A DNA stretch of 64,000 nucleotides from Chrysemys picta bellii. Its lineage: Eukaryota; Chordata; Testudines; Emydidae. The number at the start of each line of letters is the position of its first letter. Position 1 is the stretch's first letter. Positions 39,101 through 48,300 of the stretch are shown piece after piece. The position numbers were made by a program, and so were the translations under genes. The notes under the pieces were generated by a model, which did no database searches, had not been told where the DNA came from, and was given only the letters and a program-made list of their open reading frames with translations. Location of the stretch: NCBI RefSeq assembly GCF_011386835.1, contig NC_088800.1, forward strand, positions 19,068,572 through 19,132,571, read 5' to 3'.

Positions 39101-41340
39101 AAATGAAGGGTGAAATCCCAACAATAAGTGTTTATCCTGGTGCTAAAGAGAACAATACAGAAATATGACCAGATACCAATTATATAGCTTGTTGGCATGC
39201 TTAAAAATTTTTGCATAGTCTATAAAACCTTATCATACAGCTTCCCATCTTTGTACTTACATATAAAGTGATGCTATATGGTGATAAGATATTTTAATTT
39301 TATAATATCCAGGCTGACAATCGGAAGAGGTATAAGGAAGAAAATAATGATCATCTTGATGACTTCAAAGCAGCAGAACTAGCCTGGCACAAACACAAGC
39401 AGCTCAATGAATCTATTATTGTGGCACTTTTTCAAGGCCAGTTCAAATCTACAGTGCAATGTCTTACGTGTCACAAAAAGTCCCGAACGTTTGAGGCTTT
39501 CATGTATTTGTCATTGCCACTTGCATCCACTAGTAAATGTACACTACAGGTAAGATAGTAATAGAGGGGGAATGTGTGCTTTTACTGCAATAAAATAATT
39601 ACGCTTTAGTTTTTTTGTATGGTGCTACTTCTGCTTCAACCTTTTTGGGTGGGAGGTATGTCAATCTGGCCAGTGTAACTTGCTCTAGGATGAACCATGG
39701 TATATATGGTTGTCTTTTTCTTTCAATTTTTTTTATTTGGGGAGGATTTAAAAAAAATCAATTTTACGTATATGACTACACTGACAGATGTAGGTGCCTT
39801 TTGCACTACTGTAGTTTAAACAACTTTTTTGAAGTAACTAAACTCTTGATTGCAGGTCATAGTAGGATACTTGCTTTTTTTATTATTATTAACAAAGCAG
39901 TAGCTACATTTAGAAACATAACTACTACCTATGTGGAGTAAAAGTTATTTTCGTGAATAGATTCATGAACTAAAGTTTCCTAATTATTCTTATGAAACAT
40001 GATGCACATGTAGCTCCTGTACAATAGCAGACAGGTATTTGAGCTACATCTTTATTTTTATAAACACCAGGCTTTTAAGTGTGTTTTCTATGTTTTGTCC
40101 TAGGAATGCCTTAGATTATTCTCCAAAGAGGAGAAACTTACAGATAACAACAGATTTTACTGTAGCCATTGCAAAACACGAAGGGATTCTTTGAAAAAAT
40201 TAGAGATTTGGAAATTGCCACCCGTTCTTCTGGTGCACTTGAAACGGTAAGACAATAAGTTGTGAACATGTATCTATAAATGCAGTTAACTTGGCCTTAA
40301 TGGAGACTTTAGGGGTAGTAAAGCCACAGACTTTTTAAAAATACAGAATGTTATACAGACAACGTGAGCCTATGGATACCAAGAATTTACATCTAGTTTT
40401 CATCTGCTTCCTATTTTCTTAGGCCCCCATTCTGGAAACGCTCATATGAGTTGTCACATGTGTGTGTAACTTTACCTACTGAACTCAATGGAAGTATTTG
40501 CAGTATTGCAGCCTTAAATTGTAAGGTATCCCTGACACTCTGCTTAGCTGTGAAACTTACTGTTTAGTCTTATTTAGCTCAGCCCCCAGTTAAAATTAGT
40601 GAGTAAGAAATAATTATAAACATGGCATCAATTTGGGACATCTCTTGAACCATTGCTCTCTCTAGATTCTCCTATGATGGAAGGTGGAAGCAAAAGCTAC
40701 AAACATCTGTAGATTTCCCTTTGGAAAGTCTTGACCTGTCACAGTATGTTATTGGGCCAAAGAGTAATTTGAAGAGATACAACCTATTTTCAGTATCGGT
40801 AAGTAACCACAGCCAACTTTAAAACTTAGCGGTAAATCCATCTTGTTTAAAAAAACGTTTATCTATATGTCCAGTATTACAAGGTCACTTTGAGTCACGT
40901 GGGTTTCTATACCTCCTGCCTGGATACAAATTAAACTGTAGAAAAAAGGAAGGAGAGCGAGTCTGATATTTACTGCAATGGGATTTCATGTTGGTCAAAG
41001 TATGGCATTCAAGTTTATTATTCTAGCTAAGGGCAGAAGTGGTAGCAAAGCACAGATTGGTTAAATCATGAATCAGGCTATAAGAAAGGCTTTTGCCAAA
41101 AAGTAGTAGTATTGTTTTAATCTCTCTCCACCTTTTTTTTTTTTCTCCCCCCAGAATCATTATGGAGGGTTGGATGGAGGGCACTACACCGCTTACTGCA
41201 GAAATGCTACAAAACAGCGCTGGTATAAGTTTGATGATCATGAAGTATCTGAGATCTCAGGATCCTCTGTGAAGTCCTCAGCTGCATATATTCTCTTTTA
41301 CACTTCTATTGAACTGCGAGGAGCAGATATAGCCACATAA
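17997..41340 (+). CDS. USP8: USP8 (UBPY) ubiquitin-specific protease 8, 19 coding exons
   Basis: Cysteine deubiquitinase of endosomes. In mammals it binds STAM/ESCRT-0 and removes ubiquitin from cargo such as EGFR, so that receptors are recycled or sorted. The spliced frame gives 1114 residues (the human protein is 1118) and every junction is GT-AG with matching phase. Order: N-terminal MIT/dimerisation helices (about 8-112), charged linker, rhodanese-like domain (about 182-300; in mammals it binds the ligase NRDP1), two STAM-SH3 motifs (PQIDRTKKP 407-415 and PDRSTKP 445-451), a long Lys/Glu-rich coiled coil (about 460-570), a WW-like autoinhibitory segment (about 648-680), the 14-3-3 site RSYSSP (711-716), and the USP catalytic domain (about 770-1105). 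Catalytic Cys782 and His1063, zinc-ribbon CxxC pairs in exons 17 and 18, and the FDDHEV acid motif are all present. The ATG has A at -3. Convergent neighbour: USP50. Confidence 0.97.
18965..19109 (+). CDS. USP8: USP8 exon 3, MIT/dimerisation helices
   Basis: Codes residues 35-83. It contains [19 protein letters not shown] and [20 protein letters not shown], almost identical to mammalian USP8. The acceptor is TTTCAAG and the donor CAG|GTATAT. Confidence 0.95.
19833..19918 (+). CDS. USP8: USP8 exon 4, end of MIT region
   Basis: 86 bases coding residues 84-111 ([14 protein letters not shown], then [12 protein letters not shown]), ending two bases into an Arg codon before GTATGT. Confidence 0.95.
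21378..21494 (+). CDS. USP8: Candidate in-frame cassette exon of USP8 (39 codons)
   Basis: A 117-base segment follows a strong acceptor (TTTGTTTTTTTTTCCAG) and ends AG|GTACCT. Its phases fit exon 4 and exon 5 exactly, its length is a multiple of three and it has no stop, so it could be included or skipped without changing the reading frame. The encoded text is rich in aromatic residues ([13 protein letters not shown], then [13 protein letters not shown]). It would insert after residue 111, between the MIT helices and the charged linker. I do not recognise it in the canonical USP8 protein or in a known transposon. Chance occurrence of an open frame this short is possible. Confidence 0.45.
22111..22258 (+). 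CDS. USP8: USP8 exon 5, charged linker
   Basis: Residues 112-161, from [20 protein letters not shown] to a Lys-rich end. The donor AGG|GTAATG leaves phase 0, as required by exon 6. Confidence 0.92.
23438..23495 (+). CDS. USP8: USP8 exon 6, short linker exon
   Basis: 58 bases coding [19 protein letters not shown] plus one base. It corresponds to the variable linker before the rhodanese domain in mammals. Acceptor AATACAG, donor GTAAGT. Confidence 0.87.
23570..24110 (+). mobile_element. CR1 3'-end piece, interrupted
   Basis: CR1 tail text on both sides of an insertion: TTGGAACAACTTACATAGAGG, GGGAAGTTTTATGGCCTGTT and GCAGACTAGAC on the left; GGATTCTCTGATAGCTTCC on the right. The insertion is the hAT element at 23725-24040. 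Confidence 0.65.
23725..24040. mobile_element. hAT MITE with exact 8-bp target-site duplication
   Basis: The inverted ends AAGAGGTTCTCAAACTGG and AGGTTTGAGAACCACTG are flanked by GACTAGAC at 23717-23724 and 24041-24048. The inside is GC-rich; its open frames on both strands are not genes. Confidence 0.8.
24898..25042 (+). CDS. USP8: USP8 exon 7, rhodanese-like domain, first part
   Basis: Residues 181-228 including [20 protein letters not shown] and [15 protein letters not shown], the first half of the catalytically inactive rhodanese fold of USP8. Donor GG|GTATGG. Confidence 0.94.
25465..25627 (+). CDS. USP8: USP8 exon 8, rhodanese-like domain, middle
   Basis: Residues 229-283 with [19 protein letters not shown] and [10 protein letters not shown]. 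Acceptor TATTCCAG, donor AAG|GTACAC. Confidence 0.95.
25954..26608 (+). mobile_element. GC-rich hAT MITE, 'GGGTGGGCAAAC' family, copy 1
   Basis: The ends CATGGGTGGGCAAAC and GTTTGCTCACCCCTG are inverted and flanked by the 8-bp duplication TATTAGTA (25946-25953 and 26609-26616). The interior has imperfect tandem units of a GGGGTTGGGGTGCAGGAGGG type and GC-rich text. The 237-residue frame across it is an artefact of G-rich repeats. Confidence 0.85.
27365..27459. repeat. Interspersed repeat split by the LTR (left part)
   Basis: AGAGCCCCATTGTGCTGGGTGCTGTACAA followed by CCCTAAAGGGTTTG is a common sauropsid repeat motif. Its continuation, GCAATCTAAATAA, lies directly after the LTR at 28402. A minus-strand copy lies at 57045-57145. 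Confidence 0.55.
27460..28396 (-). mobile_element. Solo LTR of an endogenous retrovirus, antisense to USP8
   Basis: The 937-bp unit begins TGTTAGG and ends CCTAACA, the inverted termini of an LTR, and is flanked by an exact 5-bp duplication GTTTG (27455-27459 and 28397-28401). Read on the minus strand it has AATAAA (plus coordinates 27560-27565) about 100 bp before its 3' end, fitting an R/U5 boundary, so it lies antisense to USP8. Three imperfect units of about 30 bp (27955-28040) lie inside. No internal viral genes remain. Confidence 0.8.
28569..28713 (+). CDS. USP8: USP8 exon 9, end of rhodanese-like domain
   Basis: Residues 284-331: [20 protein letters not shown], then [10 protein letters not shown]. 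Acceptor TTTTTCCAG, donor GTAAGT. Confidence 0.95.
28898..29127 (+). CDS. USP8: USP8 exon 10, proline-rich linker
   Basis: Residues 332-408: [18 protein letters not shown], then a Thr/Pro/Ala-rich linker ending VINIPQ, the start of the first STAM-SH3 binding motif, which is completed by exon 11. Confidence 0.93.
30045..30215. repeat. MIR-like SINE piece
   Basis: TTTATTAATGGGTAAACTGAAACACGCAC followed by GATTTGCCTGAGGCTACTCA and a TTCTCAGCTCTAGTCCTG block matches the order of the MIR core. Confidence 0.65.
30834..31412 (+). CDS. USP8: USP8 exon 11, SH3-binding motifs and coiled coil
   Basis: The largest coding exon, 193 codons (residues 409-601). It opens IDRTKKP (end of the first PxV/IDRxxKP STAM motif), has PDRSTKP as the second, then about 110 residues of Lys/Glu/Arg/Gln-rich coiled coil (for example [20 protein letters not shown]). 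The donor AAG|GTTAGT is slightly off consensus. Confidence 0.95.
32566..32975 (+). mobile_element. CR1 3' end with nested GC-rich MITE
   Basis: CR1 tail text (GGATGTTTAGGTTAGACATTAGG, GGAACAGATTGCCTGGGGAGG, ATCTCCGTCACTGGAGG) is split at about 32752-32938 by a GC-rich MITE beginning GATCGGCAACCTTTGGCATG. CR1 text then resumes and ends TTCTATGATTCT, the typical CR1 3' microsatellite. Confidence 0.7.
33226..33300 (+). CDS. USP8: USP8 exon 12
   Basis: 25 codons (residues 602-626), [20 protein letters not shown] onward, a hydrophilic linker. Donor AAA|GTAAAT. Confidence 0.92.
34013..34093 (+). CDS. USP8: USP8 exon 13
   Basis: 27 codons (627-653) ending [16 protein letters not shown], the first strand of the WW-like autoinhibitory segment described for human USP8. 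Confidence 0.93.
34122..34275. repeat. G-rich interspersed repeat, copy 2 of 2
   Basis: Close match to 2450-2640 in the same orientation. It lies 29 bases after the exon 13 donor of USP8. Confidence 0.65.
34645..34907 (+). CDS. USP8: USP8 exon 14, WW-like segment and 14-3-3 site
   Basis: Residues 654-740. [19 protein letters not shown] completes the WW-like segment. RSYSSP at 711-716 equals the 14-3-3 binding site (human 715-720), whose mutation in human pituitary tumours frees the catalytic part. Donor AA|GTATGT. Confidence 0.95.
35584..36314 (+). mobile_element. GC-rich hAT MITE, 'GGGTGGGCAAAC' family, copy 2
   Basis: The ends CAGGGGTGGCCAAAC and GTTTGCCCACCCCTG are flanked by the exact 8-bp duplication GTTTAACT (35576-35583 and 36315-36322). 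The interior has G-rich tandem units, then GC-rich text. Open frames on both strands are artefacts. Confidence 0.88.
36496..36708 (+). CDS. USP8: USP8 exon 15, Cys box of USP domain
   Basis: Residues 741-811 with the Cys box [20 protein letters not shown]; the nucleophile is Cys782. Acceptor CCTTACAG, donor AG|GTAATA. Confidence 0.97.
37346..37556 (+). CDS. USP8: USP8 exon 16, USP domain
   Basis: Residues 812-882: [18 protein letters not shown], then [20 protein letters not shown] (QQD box). Donor AAA|GTAAGT. Confidence 0.96.
37669..37859. mobile_element. Mariner-type MITE with 20-bp perfect inverted repeats
   Basis: It begins CACCTCTACCTCGATATAAC and ends with its exact reverse complement, flanked by TA on both sides (37667-37668 and 37860-37861). 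191 bp, no coding capacity, with a G-run in the centre. Confidence 0.85.
39313..39549 (+). CDS. USP8: USP8 exon 17, USP domain, first zinc CxxC
   Basis: Residues 883-961 with [37 protein letters not shown] and the first Cys pair of the zinc ribbon. Donor CAG|GTAAGA. Confidence 0.96.
40104..40246 (+). CDS. USP8: USP8 exon 18, USP domain, second zinc CxxC
   Basis: 143 bases, residues 962-1008 with [19 protein letters not shown] and [10 protein letters not shown]. The exon has the same length and phase as the matching USP50 exon. Confidence 0.96.
40666..40798 (+). CDS. USP8: USP8 exon 19, USP domain
   Basis: 133 bases, residues 1009-1053: [20 protein letters not shown] to YNLFSVS. Same length and phase as the matching USP50 exon. 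Confidence 0.96.
41155..41340 (+). CDS. USP8: USP8 exon 20, His box and stop codon
   Basis: Residues 1054-1114 with [15 protein letters not shown] (catalytic His1063) and [12 protein letters not shown], ending at TAA 41338-41340. Confidence 0.97.
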   Translation, partial: NHYGGLDGGHYTAYCRNATKQRWYKFDDHEVSEISGSSVKSSAAYILFYTSIELRGADIAT

Positions 41341-41845
41341 AGTGTTTTGAGTGAAGAAAATTGGTTCTCTTTATAAATGCACAACACAGGTATTGAAATG
41401 CATATTAATATGCAAAACCGTGACAAATATATAGCCACTTAATAAGGTTGCAGCAGCTTCTCTGCAACAGGGTCTTTCTGGTCAGTGCTATTGCTTAAGT
41501 CAGAAGACTGATTGATAATGCTTTTGGTAATAGCAACTTCTATGAAACCATAACAACAAGCATACTTAAGTTATAGCTTATTTCAGAATTATATTTTTAG
41601 TCTGCTCCAAAATTAAATTCTAGCTTAATTAGCAAGTAAATGTCCTTTAAAAAAATCCCACCGCGTATCTTGATTTGTTTTCTTTTCTATCACTGTTATG
41701 GCCTTTTCACATTTCTAACCTTACGTTTGATTCTACTGTGAATACTCTAGAATGATGGAAACAGTTAGGAATGTAAGTGTACATATTGATTGCATACTTG
41801 CACATCAGAGCTATGTATATAATAAAATGTGGTCCTTTTGTGAAA
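41341..41845 (+). terminator. USP8: USP8 3' UTR with poly(A) signal
   Basis: AT-rich sequence after the stop. AATAAA at 41821-41826 is followed by a T/G-rich stretch (GTGGTCCTTTTGTG), a plausible cleavage context. Longer forms cannot be excluded. Confidence 0.65.
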
Positions 41846-44800
41846 ATCTCTAGAACTCAGAGGATTGCTTTTATTTGCCAGTTCTAAATAACTGCAATAC
41901 TTTAATTCTTATAGGTATAGAAAAAGCAGAGCTGTATTTTTGTTAGCCTTTGTGAATATTTCTGCATTTAAAATTACTTCTAAAGAAATGAGATTCTTTA
42001 ATTTTTTAATACAAGATTTCATGTACACATGCATTAAGAATATTAACAAAGAAATTATTTAAAATACACTAACCTATTAAATGTTTGTTTGGGGGATTTG
42101 TTTTTTCTTGGACATCTACGAAATTTGATTATCAGTGGCAACATTTTGTACTCTTCCACAGAGTCCAGGCGCTCCACCTGGAAGGACAACCATCTGCTCA
42201 GAGTGAATTAGTTTAGGAGCCATTTTTGGTTCAATTCTACACATTTCCATTATCTGGCAACAGTTCATAGTTTCCACTCCTGATTTGCATTGGTCCTTGG
42301 AAGTGAGTCCTCTGTAGTGAGCTTTTAATCAATATATGTCACTCTGGTTTGTTTAAGAGGAGGTTTGACTCTTGTCCAAAAGTTAGGGAACGGTAGCACT
42401 TGAACTATCCCAGAAGCTAACACAGCAGCATAGTACTAGGGAATACCACTCTCTTAAAATAACTTACCTATTGATGGGGTTGTAAACACTTCCAAAGAGT
42501 AGGGGATAAACTGGTGCCCTGGTCAACATTGCCACCATTTTTACTGAGAAAGGCAATGACTTAAGGCTGTTTGAGAACAAACAGTTGATTGAACCAGGGA
42601 AACACAATTTTACAGATGCTAAACTACTGTCTACACTGTGTTTGGCAAGGTGAACTCTGCATTCCACAGGTGCATACGTGAGGTTAGTCATGAAAAAATG
42701 TTAAGGCAATGTTAACGTTCAATCAAGCACACAAAACCCAGGCAATACAGAATTAAGGTTGAAAACTGACTTAATTGTGCCTTTGGCCTTGATACAACTT
42801 CATAACGTATCCATGTTAAACCTGCATAAGATATCACAAAGGGTTCTTTTACTGAATCCAGCCTAGGAGACCTTCAGCCAGCATTAGCAAGGAGTGATTG
42901 CCCTAAGGAAAGGCAGTTAATGTTTTTCATGTTTACTCCAGCCAGGCTAATTAAGCTTTAATTGCTTGTTTCTCCTGTTTGATGCTGTTCTGACTTTGAC
43001 AGGGCACAAGCACACACATGGCATGAGCACAATCTATCCTACCCTAATGCTGAGAGTGCCTCCAAGTACTTAAATTTGCAACATTTAAAGAATAAATCCT
43101 CCTTCTAAGCTCTTAGCAGAATAAGCAAAGACTTTGAGGCAAACCGGGACCAAGAGCAGAGAGAAGGGCTTTTTGTCAGATGCTACCCTAGTCATGCTTC
43201 TGCATCTCACTTGACACAAAGAGGATGCTGGATGCCACCCTGTCACAGGCACTACTGTGCTCTTTAATTTTGTACAATGCTGAGATATTACACTGATGAT
43301 GGGCTGTGTGGACTCCATATGTCCTGCTGCAACTTCAATTATTCCAGCACCATGAAATACCCTTCATTTCATGCCTTCCCACCTGCTCCAGCCGATCTTT
43401 CCACCTCGCAAGGTACAAGCATTAATGGAATATGAATTCAGTGAAAGTTACCTCTGATTCTCTCTATATGAAATAGTGAGAATGCTAGGGGACCATGGTG
43501 ATCTGTACCCAAAAAAAGCAGCGATGCTATTGTGGGACTTCCAGGCAAAGTTGCATTGTGTTTAATGGCACATTCTCAATAAGAGATGCCTCTGTCAAAC
43601 TCACATACTTGCTCCCATTGTATTAGTCTGCAAGTGTTGGTATTTCACCTGACATGACCACAGGGAGACTGAAATCTTCTATATCATGACAATGTCTGCC
43701 ATATTTAACTTCTGTGCTATTAAACCTCTCAATAAGCATATTAATAGTAATAATAAATATTCAAAGGGGCATAGTCAGGCGTCATCATTTACAACCAGTG
43801 ATGAATTGGGAAGTTCAGAGCACTGCGACCATCTAAATCTCTCTAGCCACAGCTCCAGAAAGACAACACAGCGTGTGTTCACATGTGGCAGGCTTCCTTC
43901 ACACCTACAGCGGCTAGAAACAATTTTAAAACAAAGTTAAAATTTTGCACAAATCGGGGAGAGGGAGGCATATAGACCATGGATTCTGTGCCCCAACATT
44001 AACTATTGAGCCATTGGAATTGTCCATTAAATGTACCAGTTAGCTGGAATTAGGTTATTTCAACACTTTTAGTTTGAATGTAGACTTGGGACACTTCATG
44101 CTGTTTTCCGGTCGGGGAAGCATGGAGACAGCAATAATAATCCTAGGCAAGAGGCGGTAGTAAAAACATTCTTGTCCGTTCAATGTGTGGTTTAGGCACT
44201 GGCTTCTGTGGGGTTATTTTTATTATTTTCCTTTTGATAAAGTGCAACTAGCTATATAAAAAAAATACGACCCATCCCAGTACAACTCAGGTGCTTCTCC
44301 CAGCCATCTGCTGCATTCATGCTTTTTATGCAGGACTCAGAGTGAGAAAAAAAGCAGTGGGCGGGGGAGAGGGAAATAGCTTTTTCTTGGAGTGAGCCCA
44401 CCTTGGAGTTCTGGTGCTCTGTGCCACTAATGGACAATTTTATGCTGCATAGGGGAAGGGACTAGGGAGTGAAAGCAGTAGGGGACAAGTGAGGCCATGT
44501 GTGGGCTCTTGTTCCTACACACACAACTACAAAGAGGAAGTAGGGTGGCGGGGGGTAGAGCAACGAATGTCGGACAGGGATGAGGCCATGTGATCTCTTT
44601 ACTAAAGGGAGCCCCCTGCCTTTAAACACGGTCATTAATATCAGTACTGTCAACTGGCTGCTGTTTTTGCCCATAGGCTTTCATACTGAACCTGCTCCTA
44701 ATGCTATGGGGTGGGCGGAGAATATATTTGGGAAACTGGGGCACCTGGAGAGTAGAGAAGAGGGAGGGGAGAGCTTAGCTAGAGGAAGCTATCATGTATT

Positions 44801-45175
44801 TGATTTGTCCATATAGATTGAAGGATCTCTAAGCAAGCTCCGTATCTCCCCTATGTTTAGAATGGGTGCTGCCGTAGTGCAAACCAAAATAATAATAATG
44901 GTGCTAAGAATATGAGTGAGAGGCTTTTTAGAAATAACTTAATAGAGGGAAGTGATGGGCTTTGTAGAGGGACACTCCGCCGCTTATTACACTGAAAGTT
45001 GTGCTGCAGAAGTCAACGTTCAGATTTCTCCCTTGAAATCAATTCCTAAGCATAATCAGAAAGATCTCAATAGACAGTCAAGCAATGCAGATGCACTAGT
45101 TTAATGGCAAAACAGGACTTAGCTACCATGGTCAGTGAATTCTAATCATGGGACTGTTCTCACAGAGACGTTTTC
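41846..45175. other. Intergenic space between convergent USP8 and USP50
   Basis: About 3.3 kb between the two 3' ends. No gene or clear repeat was seen. A minus-strand AATAAA at 44219-44224 could end the USP50 transcript about 0.95 kb after its stop codon, but this is weak. Confidence 0.55.
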
Positions 45176-45367
45176 CTAGTACTTATGGGGTTTGGTAGGT
45201 ACAGAGAAGGCTTTACAGCTGTAGAATAGGAGATAAGCTGCAGCAGACTGCACGGAGGCTTGTGGAATCTCGCTGACCTGTGCGTCATCGAAGCTGTACC
45301 AGTTCTGGGAGAGCGTGTGCTTGCAGAATGCCGTATAATGGCCACCATCCAGATAACCAAAATGGTT
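45176..45367 (-). CDS. USP50: USP50 last exon, His box and stop codon
   Basis: 63 codons and TAG (45176-45178): [35 protein letters not shown] and [13 protein letters not shown], ending with a short basic tail. The acceptor is TTGTTGTAG. Confidence 0.94.
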   Translation of the reverse strand, partial: NHFGYLDGGHYTAFCKHTLSQNWYSFDDAQVSEIPQASVQSAAAYLLFYSCKAFSVPTKPHKY

Positions 45368-48300
45368 CTACAACAACAAAGTTGAGAGAGAGAGAGAGAG
45401 AGAGATCACTTTCAATTTTAGCAAAGACTCAAGGCCAGGAATCTGGTGATCATTTTAATTTGCACTCAGCTATGATAATGATGGGGAAAAATAAGATTCC
45501 AGTTTCCCTTTCCCCAAAGAAAGGCTTGAAATAGGTAGAGCTCTGCGGCAGGAAGAGCAAGTAAATGCTGTCTGGACAATAATTACATTTTTTGTCATGT
45601 CGGGGGATCAAACTTACAGCCCAGCTAGCAGCTCTGACCTGGCAATCCATCTCCCAGCAAAACTCACATTGACCAGGCCCAGAAACTGCACCTTGTTTAC
45701 CCACACTCAAAAGCTGGAAGCACTTTCAATCAGAGTGAGGAAAAGAAAAAGGGTCCTTGAATGAAGGGCATTTACTAAACAGCCTGCATCAAGTGTTGGA
45801 CAAAAACGTGCAATTAGTTTGAAGGGATCACTGACCTGTTCTCTCTTTCAATGTTTGCCCTGTATTTATTTCATTAGCTTGACACAGGGTCTATCTACAC
45901 AGGAATTGGCACGCTGAGGGGCACTGCATAATAATACAATAGTACCATGCCCGAGTAATAAAATAGGTTTGATATCACTGTACAAGTAGTACTAAATTGT
46001 GTTAATCATTGTACAGACCTGTAACACAATTATACACCAGTAACAGTTAAAGAACAAAAACAACGAGGAGTCCTTGTGGCACCTTAGAGGCTTTTGTGGG
46101 CTTGTTTTTGCTGATACAGACTAACATGGATACCACTCTGAAACCAGTTAAAGAGCAATTTGGCTCCATATACATCAGGGGTGGGCAAACTTTTTGGGCC
46201 GAGGGCCACATCTGGGTGGGGAAATTGTATGCACGGCCAGGGCCAGGGCAGGGGGTTGGGGTGCAGGAGGGAGTGTGGTGTGCAGGAGGGGGCTCAGGGC
46301 AAGGGATTGGGTGGAGGAGGGGTGCAGAGTGTATGAGGGGGCTCAGGGAAGGGGGTTGGGGTGCAGGAGGGGTGCGAGGTGCAGGCAGGGGGCTTAGGAC
46401 AGGGAGTTGGGGGGCAGGGTGCAGGAGGCATTCGGGCTCCGGGGTGGCAGTGGCACACACCAGGACCAGGACAGGCTCCCTGCATGCCTGCCCTGGCCCC
46501 GCACCGCTCCAGGAAGCGCTGCGGCCCCTGGGAAAGTTGGGGGCGGAGGGCTCTGCATGTGCTGCCCTTGCCACGCCTCCAGGTACCTCCCCCAAAGCTC
46601 CCATTGCCCAGGGTTCCCCATTCCTGGCCAATGGGAGCTGTGGGGGGGGGTAGTGCCTGGAGGCAAAGGCAACGCACGTGGAGCCCTCTGCCCCCTGCCC
46701 GAGGGCCACTTCTGAGAACGGCGCCAGGCCCGCAGCGTCACGGGAGGCAATCCCGTGGGCCGGATCCAAAGCCCTGAGGGCCCGGATCCGGCCCACAGTT
46801 TGCCCACCCCGCTCTACACAGACAAAACCAAGCCATGTTATAACAAGGTTGGGGACTAGTGTGTTACATTCCATGATGCCCTGATACTCAAATTGTATCT
46901 GTGTACAGGCCTGTAACTATAATTCAATCCTGACAGCCAGATAATTTTCAGTCGCGGTACCCTGCTATCTTCCATTAGCCAATGAAAAATGTGTTAATTT
47001 TATCAGTAATGAGTTAGTTGAGGAGGCATCACCTAACTCTGAAATGCCAGCTGTGTATAAGTCAGTGATGGTTGTATCTGTACCATTTTTTTTTTCCTGT
47101 TCTGTAAACTTTGGGTGCTGAGGCAGAGATGACTATTACCTGCTTAGGACCAAGATCAATCACTGATTTAATTCAAACAAACATTCATAGTATTACCAAT
47201 AAAGCTAGGCTATAACTTTGCATCCAACTTACCACCACAGCACACAAGTTGTATTTTGGATTCTTCCGAAAGAGTGGATAAATATAAGGCGAAAGATCCA
47301 AGTTGCTTAGTGGATAGTAGATGTTAGTCCCCAGTTTCCTTTTGTAGCTGCCTTGATAGTCAAACCTGAAAATAAAACATTTTGAGACAGTATTTTCCAC
47401 TACAAATGCTTTCAGTTATTGTAATGCTGCATTTGCTTACCTTCACATGGGCCTGCACAGTTCTTTGAAACGGAAAGTGCTCTCTTAACACTAAGTATTA
47501 TTGTAAATTACTGCCCCGAACAAAGATTAAATAAACAGACTGCAAGAGACATTTTGCAGTAAGAACAAGCAGGTCCTTGCTTTGTGTTGGGAGTGAAAGG
47601 AAGGCCCCAATGAGTGCACGGTCAATCTGTCACAAGATGCATGCTCAACAGGGGGCGCTAAATCCCTCTTTAGCACTAAAGCTGATTCTGGCCATCGCAG
47701 CACTAACCATGCCAGAGTAATACTAGCTGAGGAGCTAGTGAGAAGAACGGAAGGAGTAAGATGGATACATGGAAGGAGTAGGAAACAATCACTTTAAAAA
47801 AAGAATTGATACATGATCAAACTTAACAAGAAGTGCTGGGCACTGAAGTAAGCCAACTATGAAGTTGTAGCGCCTACTTGCAGATTCCTGGATTTCCTCA
47901 CCCGCTTCCACTGTTGAGGGCAAAATGGCTACAGAACACATCATTTTAAAATCTTGGGCTCAAATGAATTGTAGATCTCTCAGCTTTGTAAAGGGATGGG
48001 TAGAGGATTAATGCCCTGTCTGCATTGTTGATGTGGCAGAACACTATTCTCTGTTTTTGTCCATCACCGTCGTTAGTAGCTCTGTAAGTAGCTAACAGGA
48101 CTAGCATCATCTGTACTGTAAAATTCCATTTATTAGTGTGATCCACTTTTACAACAAACACCCTTCTTTCTTAATTTATTCCACAATTCTATCACTTTCC
48201 CCTCTATGACCAACCCCTCCCCTTTCAGAATTGCTTCTATTGCAGAGGGAGAAGCGGAACAAAAATGCACTGAGAGTGCAAATTGATGGCTTGGATAAAG

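Larger units (their letters stand above)
34908..41154 (+). other. USP8: USP8 introns 14-19, non-coding content
   Basis: The introns are 34908-36495 (hAT MITE copy 2), 36709-37345, 37557-39312 (mariner-type MITE at 37669-37859), 39550-40103, 40247-40665 and 40799-41154. The rest shows no gene. A palindromic-repeat fragment may lie at 37137-37215. Confidence 0.65.

Noticed and set aside
46047..46874. 275-residue minus frame with proline-rich text
   Set aside because: Complement of G-rich tandem units in hAT MITE copy 3.
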